NCBI GenBank assembly: GCA_014380365.1
Contig: JACMJZ010000029.1
Coordinates: 186,001-250,000 of the forward strand
Length of the DNA stretch: 64,000 nucleotides
Source: Pyrinomonadaceae bacterium
GTDB lineage: Bacteria > Acidobacteriota > Blastocatellia > Pyrinomonadales > Pyrinomonadaceae
Direction: 5' to 3'
A program made the position numbers and the translations under genes. Under the pieces are notes generated by a model. That model ran no database searches and was not told the origin of the DNA. It saw only the letters and a list, made by a program, of their open reading frames with translations. This document shows, piece after piece, positions 60,421 through 64,000 of the stretch; the first letter of the stretch is position 1; every line of letters begins with the position of its first letter.

Positions 60421-62520
60421 CTACTTCCCGGCGCCGCCCGCTAGGGTTGAGAGCGCTGGTGTCTGAAGCCCAAAAGTCTCGGGGTTCTCACCGATAATCG
60501 CCGCCGCAATAAAGTTCGGCACGTAGTAAGCGCTTTCCCGGCGGAAACTTTCGTCCAGCCGGTCGCGGTGGGCGAAGAGCGTCCAAAAATTTCTTTCGAA
60601 ACCATCTGTGTCTCGTAGTTCGCGCAGCGCGTCTCGCACCGAACCAGCGCCGCGGTTATAGACAAGCAAGACGAGAGTCATGCTTTCCGCATCGTCGCCA
60701 AGTTCGGCCATGTGGTCCGCGATATAAGCAGCTGCGGCGGGCGCCATTTTCTCAGCGTCGCACATCTCCTCGCGTGTGACTCCGTAGTGTCTCGCAGTCT
60801 CCGGCAGGAACTGGAAGAGCCCCCGAGCGCCAAAACTACTCTCAGGGCAGGGGTGATAAGCCGACTCGATCATCGGTAGATAAATACCGATGATCACCGG
60901 AACCTTGCGCGCAGCAAACGAACGAGCAATCAACGGTAGGTAGGGCGCGGCTCGTCCGTACTTAATGCTTAACTTCTCCTCACCTGGGCGAGTCCCGTCG
61001 CGAGCGACATAACGATCAACAAATGCCTTAATCATGCGCACCGCCTCGTCGGTCAGCTTTACGGGACGATCACCCATCATCGCTGAAATTCGCTGTTCTT
61101 GTTCGCGAATGAACGCAAGCTGCTCCGTCTCGCTCATCCGAGGGTAGAGCTTAGTGTTTGACGCCGTAGCTTCCGGCCCGGCCGTGGCTATTTGCGACGG
61201 CACGACCGAGTGTCTGTAAATGTAAGTGCCCGCCGCGACCGCCAAAAGCAAAGCGACAAGGCATAAAGACAGTACCGCAGTACGGCGCGAATTCTTTTGC
61301 CCGCGATGGCTGATCACCGGAATGGCGAACTCGTTCTGTTGATGGAATCGCGGTTGGGCAGGGTTCTGCGTGGCGAGGAGCCGCGTTTCTGAAGTGCGCA
61401 AGGCAGCCACACCGGCTGTATTCTTCAACAACGGCGCCAGGCCCTCCCTGACGGTCTTCAAGTCTGCCGCCAACTCCAGCGCGCTTTGATAGCGTTCGTT
61501 TCTTTCCTTGCTCAACGTCTTTCCAACAATTCGTCTTAGCGCCACGACCTCGGCAATTGAGTCGTCGCTGGAAGCGAAAAGCGGCGGTGGGTCACGTTCA
61601 AGGATCGCCACCATCGTGTCCATTCGCGTCTCGCCTGCGAACGGCGCGCGCTGAGCGAGCATTTCATGGAGCACCACGCCCAAACTCCAAATGTCCGTGC
61701 GCTCGTCAACAGTCAGGCCGCGTGCTTGTTCCGGCGACATGTAACCGGCCGTGCCCATCACTACGCCAATCTCAGTGTGTGACTGAGTGACGCTCGACAA
61801 CTCACCTGAGAATTCAGCCGATCGTTGCTCCATCAGTTTGACGATACCGAAGTCAAGAATCTTCACGAGGCCATCGGCGCGCCGCATGATGTTCTCCGGC
61901 TTGATGTCCCGGTGCACGATGCCCGCGGCATGAGCCGTTGCCAGCGCCGAGGCGACCTGCTCGGCAACATTCAGAGTCTCCGCGATAGACAGAGTCGAGT
62001 GCTCTATTGATTCGCGAATCGTTTGCCCATCTATGAACTCGGTCGCGATGAACCAAAGGTCGTCGTGCTGGCCTACCTCGTGGATCGTCAAAATGTTCGG
62101 ATGATTTAGGGCGGAAGCAGACTGCGCTTCCCTTTGAAAACGCCGCAGACGCATGTCATCTGAAGCAAAAAAGGAAGGCAGAATCTTTAGCGCGACGCGC
62201 CGATTCAGCCTGCGATCCTGCGCAAGGTAGACTTCGCCCATGCCCCCGGCGCCCAACCGCTCGAGAATCGTGTACGCGCCAATGTCACGTCCGATGTTGT
62301 TATCCAAAGCGTCGACCAGTACCCGCGCGTCTTCGGTGACGGCGGGTTGCTCGATGAAGTCGCCCGCTTCGTCATGGGCGTTAATCAACGAAGCAGCTTC
62401 GCGCTTCAACCCATCGTCGCCGGCGCAGGCTTCATCGAGAAAAGACGCACGGTCCTGCGGCGAGCGATCAAGCGCCGCCTGCAAAACCTCGTCCACTTTT
62501 TGCCATCGCTCAGGAGTCAT
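60421..62520 (-). CDS. Ser/Thr protein kinase fused to an extracytoplasmic lytic transglycosylase domain
   Basis: 699 aa. Residues 1-78 resemble the N-terminal region of acidobacterial kinases. Kinase domain about 83-345: GAGGMGEVY (90s), K112, catalytic HRDIKPEN with D205, DFG with D223, activation segment and MSPEQARG. A membrane helix lies at 413-434. Residues 485-680 are an SLT/GH23-like domain: catalytic E552 in YLPMIESAY, GARGLFQFLPETA, and YNRGAG near 621 for the usual AYN motif. All catalytic residues I can check are kept in both halves. The sensor half resembles the secreted protein at 63488. It sits 82 bp after an ECF sigma gene on the same strand, so I infer control of that sigma. 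Confidence 0.93.
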   Translation of the reverse strand: MTPERWQKVDEVLQAALDRSPQDRASFLDEACAGDDGLKREAASLINAHDEAGDFIEQPAVTEDARVLVDALDNNIGRDIGAYTILERLGAGGMGEVYLAQDRRLNRRVALKILPSFFASDDMRLRRFQREAQSASALNHPNILTIHEVGQHDDLWFIATEFIDGQTIRESIEHSTLSIAETLNVAEQVASALATAHAAGIVHRDIKPENIMRRADGLVKILDFGIVKLMEQRSAEFSGELSSVTQSHTEIGVVMGTAGYMSPEQARGLTVDERTDIWSLGVVLHEMLAQRAPFAGETRMDTMVAILERDPPPLFASSDDSIAEVVALRRIVGKTLSKERNERYQSALELAADLKTVREGLAPLLKNTAGVAALRTSETRLLATQNPAQPRFHQQNEFAIPVISHRGQKNSRRTAVLSLCLVALLLAVAAGTYIYRHSVVPSQIATAGPEATASNTKLYPRMSETEQLAFIREQEQRISAMMGDRPVKLTDEAVRMIKAFVDRYVARDGTRPGEEKLSIKYGRAAPYLPLIARSFAARKVPVIIGIYLPMIESAYHPCPESSFGARGLFQFLPETARHYGVTREEMCDAEKMAPAAAAYIADHMAELGDDAESMTLVLLVYNRGAGSVRDALRELRDTDGFERNFWTLFAHRDRLDESFRRESAYYVPNFIAAAIIGENPETFGLQTPALSTLAGGAGK

Positions 62521-62531
62521 TTCAATAAAGA

Positions 62532-62624
62532 ATGAGGGCGGAGGGATGAAGGATGAATGAAACGGTACAGTCGGCCACCGCCTCCGTGAATCTGTTCATC
62601 CCTCATACTTCATCCCTCATCCTT
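62532..62624. repeat. GGATGA-type inverted element spanning the sigma gene stop
   Basis: GGAGGGATGAAGGATGAATG on one side mirrors TCATCCCTCATACTTCATCC on the other. The right arm reaches into the sigma gene and supplies its last codons and TGA at 62603. Confidence 0.8.
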
Positions 62625-63196
62625 CTAAACAGCCACGCTTTCGCGGCACGCCAATCACGGCGCACGGTCATCAATGAAACTTGCAAGACGTCCGCCGTCT
62701 CTTCGAGGGTCAGGCCTCCGAAGTAACGCAACTCAACCACCTGGCTTTTGCGAGTATCCAGTTTCGCAAACTCCTCGAGCGCTTCATCGAGCGCGATGAG
62801 ATCCGCGGCTCGTGCGGGCGACATCAGCGAAGCCTCAGTCGCCGCGCTATCAAAAGGAACGCGTTGCAGCCCGCCGCCGCGCTTGGCGTAGTGACTTCGG
62901 CGGGCGTAATCAATCAGGATGTGGCGCATAACCCGAGCCGACACCGCAAAGAAATGCGAACGGTTTTCCCATGTGACTTGCTGAAAACCAGCCAGCCGCA
63001 CATAGGCCTCATTGACGAGCGCGGTGGTTGCAAGCGTGTGGCCGTCTCGCTCACGCCGCACGTAACGATGCGCGATGCGCCGCAGCTCGTCGTAAACTAT
63101 CGGAGTCAACTTATCGAGCGCAGCTTTGTCGCCCTGCCGCCACTCAATGAGCAACCCCGTCAGGTTGTCGGCTGTTACTTTCGTTTGCGTCGTCAT
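62603..63196 (-). CDS. ECF sigma factor of the kinase-linked type
   Basis: 197 aa from the ATG at 63196; the ATG at 63214 adds six residues. Region 2 covers about 12-95 (DELRRIAHRYVRRERDGHTL; HFFAVSARVMRHILIDYAR). Region 4 covers about 125-190, with HTH LTLEETADVLQVSLMTVRRDW. The pattern matches the TIGR02999/PF07638 ECF group common in Acidobacteriota, where a Ser/Thr kinase gene usually follows in place of an anti-sigma gene. The last residues (RRMRDEV) come from a repeat. Confidence 0.94.
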   Translation of the reverse strand: MTTQTKVTADNLTGLLIEWRQGDKAALDKLTPIVYDELRRIAHRYVRRERDGHTLATTALVNEAYVRLAGFQQVTWENRSHFFAVSARVMRHILIDYARRSHYAKRGGGLQRVPFDSAATEASLMSPARAADLIALDEALEEFAKLDTRKSQVVELRYFGGLTLEETADVLQVSLMTVRRDWRAAKAWLFRRMRDEV

Positions 63197-63218
63197 CCGC
63201 GCCGATTCTAGCATCGCT

Positions 63219-63285
63219 TGTCCGACAAACTTCAGTTTGTCGTGGTTTGATTCTCAGCAGTCGACAAACTGAAGTTTGTCGGACA
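63219..63285. repeat. Paired 20-bp palindromes between sigma and lytic transglycosylase genes
   Basis: CGACAAACT-TC-AGTTTGTCG (63223-63242) and CGACAAACT-GA-AGTTTGTCG (63262-63281) are inverted to each other with 24-bp perfect arms. They lie 5 to 90 bp upstream of the sigma gene start, and could be a dispersed element or a regulatory site for one or both divergent genes. Confidence 0.9.
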
Positions 63286-63487
63286 TTTGATGAACACTTT
63301 CATGGTGTTTTCTCGCTTACCGTTTTTCTGTGAACATTTCTTTGGTCGCTTCTCGCTAAACAAGTTGAGGATGGCAGTGCAACTACATAATTGCCTTCCT
63401 CTGAGGGTTTCGACAGACTCAGTCGGACCCCAAAGCAAACTGCGATAGTTAATTCAATCTTGATGAAATGTAAGGAAACAGCAAAAA

Positions 63488-64000
63488 ATGAAACTTCCAA
63501 AGATTCTTACGGTGTTGATGGTCATATTTTTCTTAACCGCGGGCGCGATTCACGTCCCCGCTCAACCCAACCCAGGCAAGACATATGAACAAATGTCTCC
63601 AGCCGAACGACTCGTGTTTGTCGGCGAACAAGCCCGCCGCATCGCACGGGAGATGTCCGGGAGCGAATACGAGTTCACGCCGACGTTCGAGGAGGACATT
63701 CAAAAGGCCGTCACCCAATACGCGCAGCGCAGCGTCAAGAGCGGCGACAACAAAGGAAAGCGTGTCCTCCCATCAGTGTTCGAGCGGGGACAGGCCGAAG
63801 CGCCGAGGCTGATTGCAGCATTCAAGGCACGCAGGGTCTCGCCGCTCGTCGGACTCTACATCCCTTGGATTGAATCCGCATACGTCAACATTCAATCGCC
63901 AAACTCGATGGGCGCGGTAGGAATGTTTCAGTTTTTGCCGAAGACCGGCGAGCACTTCGGCCTTTCCGTTGACGACTTGCTGGATGTGGAAAAATCTGCC
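63488..64000 (+). CDS. Secreted lytic transglycosylase, cut by the window end
   Basis: At least 171 aa; the 3' part is outside the window. Signal peptide 1-25. The SLT/GH23 region starts near 100: YIPWIESAY with the catalytic Glu at 129, then GAVGMFQFLPKTGEHFG. It cleaves peptidoglycan glycan strands to anhydro-muropeptides. It is divergent from the sigma-kinase pair, and its domain aligns over about 100 residues with the sensor half of the kinase, so the two look like paralogues with linked roles. Confidence 0.88.
   Translation, partial: MKLPKILTVLMVIFFLTAGAIHVPAQPNPGKTYEQMSPAERLVFVGEQARRIAREMSGSEYEFTPTFEEDIQKAVTQYAQRSVKSGDNKGKRVLPSVFERGQAEAPRLIAAFKARRVSPLVGLYIPWIESAYVNIQSPNSMGAVGMFQFLPKTGEHFGLSVDDLLDVEKSA

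Overview
The window looks like a chromosomal segment of an Acidobacteriota bacterium, most likely from the Blastocatellia/Pyrinomonadales side. This is inferred from gene content, not from a marker gene: no rRNA is present. The supporting signs are an ECF sigma factor paired with a Ser/Thr kinase, a secreted HEAT-repeat/cyclophilin fusion, paired bactofilins, S9, M1-like, M16 and M19 peptidases, many secreted proteins of unknown function, PIN-domain toxins, and a heavy load of short palindromic intergenic elements. Base composition is moderately GC-rich. I see no phage, transposase, CRISPR array or rRNA operon. The only RNA gene found is a tRNA-Ser(UGA).

Layout. 1-2.2 kb: a sigma-like regulator facing a small HxxxCxxC protein. 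2.2-8.7 kb: a long-chain acyl-CoA synthetase, then a surface-polysaccharide block (WecA/MraY-like transferase fused to a CapD-type domain, TPR protein, O-antigen ligase-like protein). 9-13.7 kb: S9 peptidase, a PIN toxin module, an FNR-like reductase, a secreted unknown. 13.7-17.4 kb: a second acyl-CoA synthetase coupled to a TetR regulator by a GTGA overlap, then an MscS channel. 17.6-23.3 kb: tRNA-Ser, a PqqD/nucleotidyltransferase pair, NAD synthetase, an unknown protein, TtcA. 23.5-30 kb: two bactofilins, HEAT-cyclophilin, an M1-like protein lacking the catalytic Glu, DUF4112. 30-35.3 kb: a Fur/PerR, peroxiredoxin and thioredoxin-like redox cluster, an SDR, a 5'-nucleotidase coupled to a TPR protein. 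35.4-41.6 kb: a VapBC-type module, amidohydrolase, small secreted or membrane proteins, a hotdog thioesterase, an alpha/beta hydrolase. 41.9-47.5 kb: hybrid histidine kinase, response regulator, a GT-C (STT3-like) membrane glycosyltransferase, a lipoprotein. 47.6-58.8 kb: M16 protease, quinone-oxidoreductase-like MDR, a coupled secreted pair of unknown function, LipA, endonuclease IV, M19 dipeptidase, IlvE. 59-64 kb: PilT, then a kinase whose extracytoplasmic half is a lytic transglycosylase domain, its ECF sigma factor, and a divergent secreted lytic transglycosylase cut by the window end.

The strongest candidate for an undescribed system is the last one. The C-terminal half of the kinase closely resembles the secreted lytic transglycosylase encoded just across the sigma factor, so a peptidoglycan-binding or peptidoglycan-cleaving domain may act as the kinase sensor and control the sigma factor. 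The second strong signal is the palindromic elements. At least 18 lie between genes, several share one hairpin plan with different stem sequences, and one type has been expanded in frame as a 39-bp tandem repeat inside an acyl-CoA synthetase. A third is a PqqD domain fused to a Tat-like signal and a six-cysteine tail, next to a nucleotidyltransferase-fold protein.
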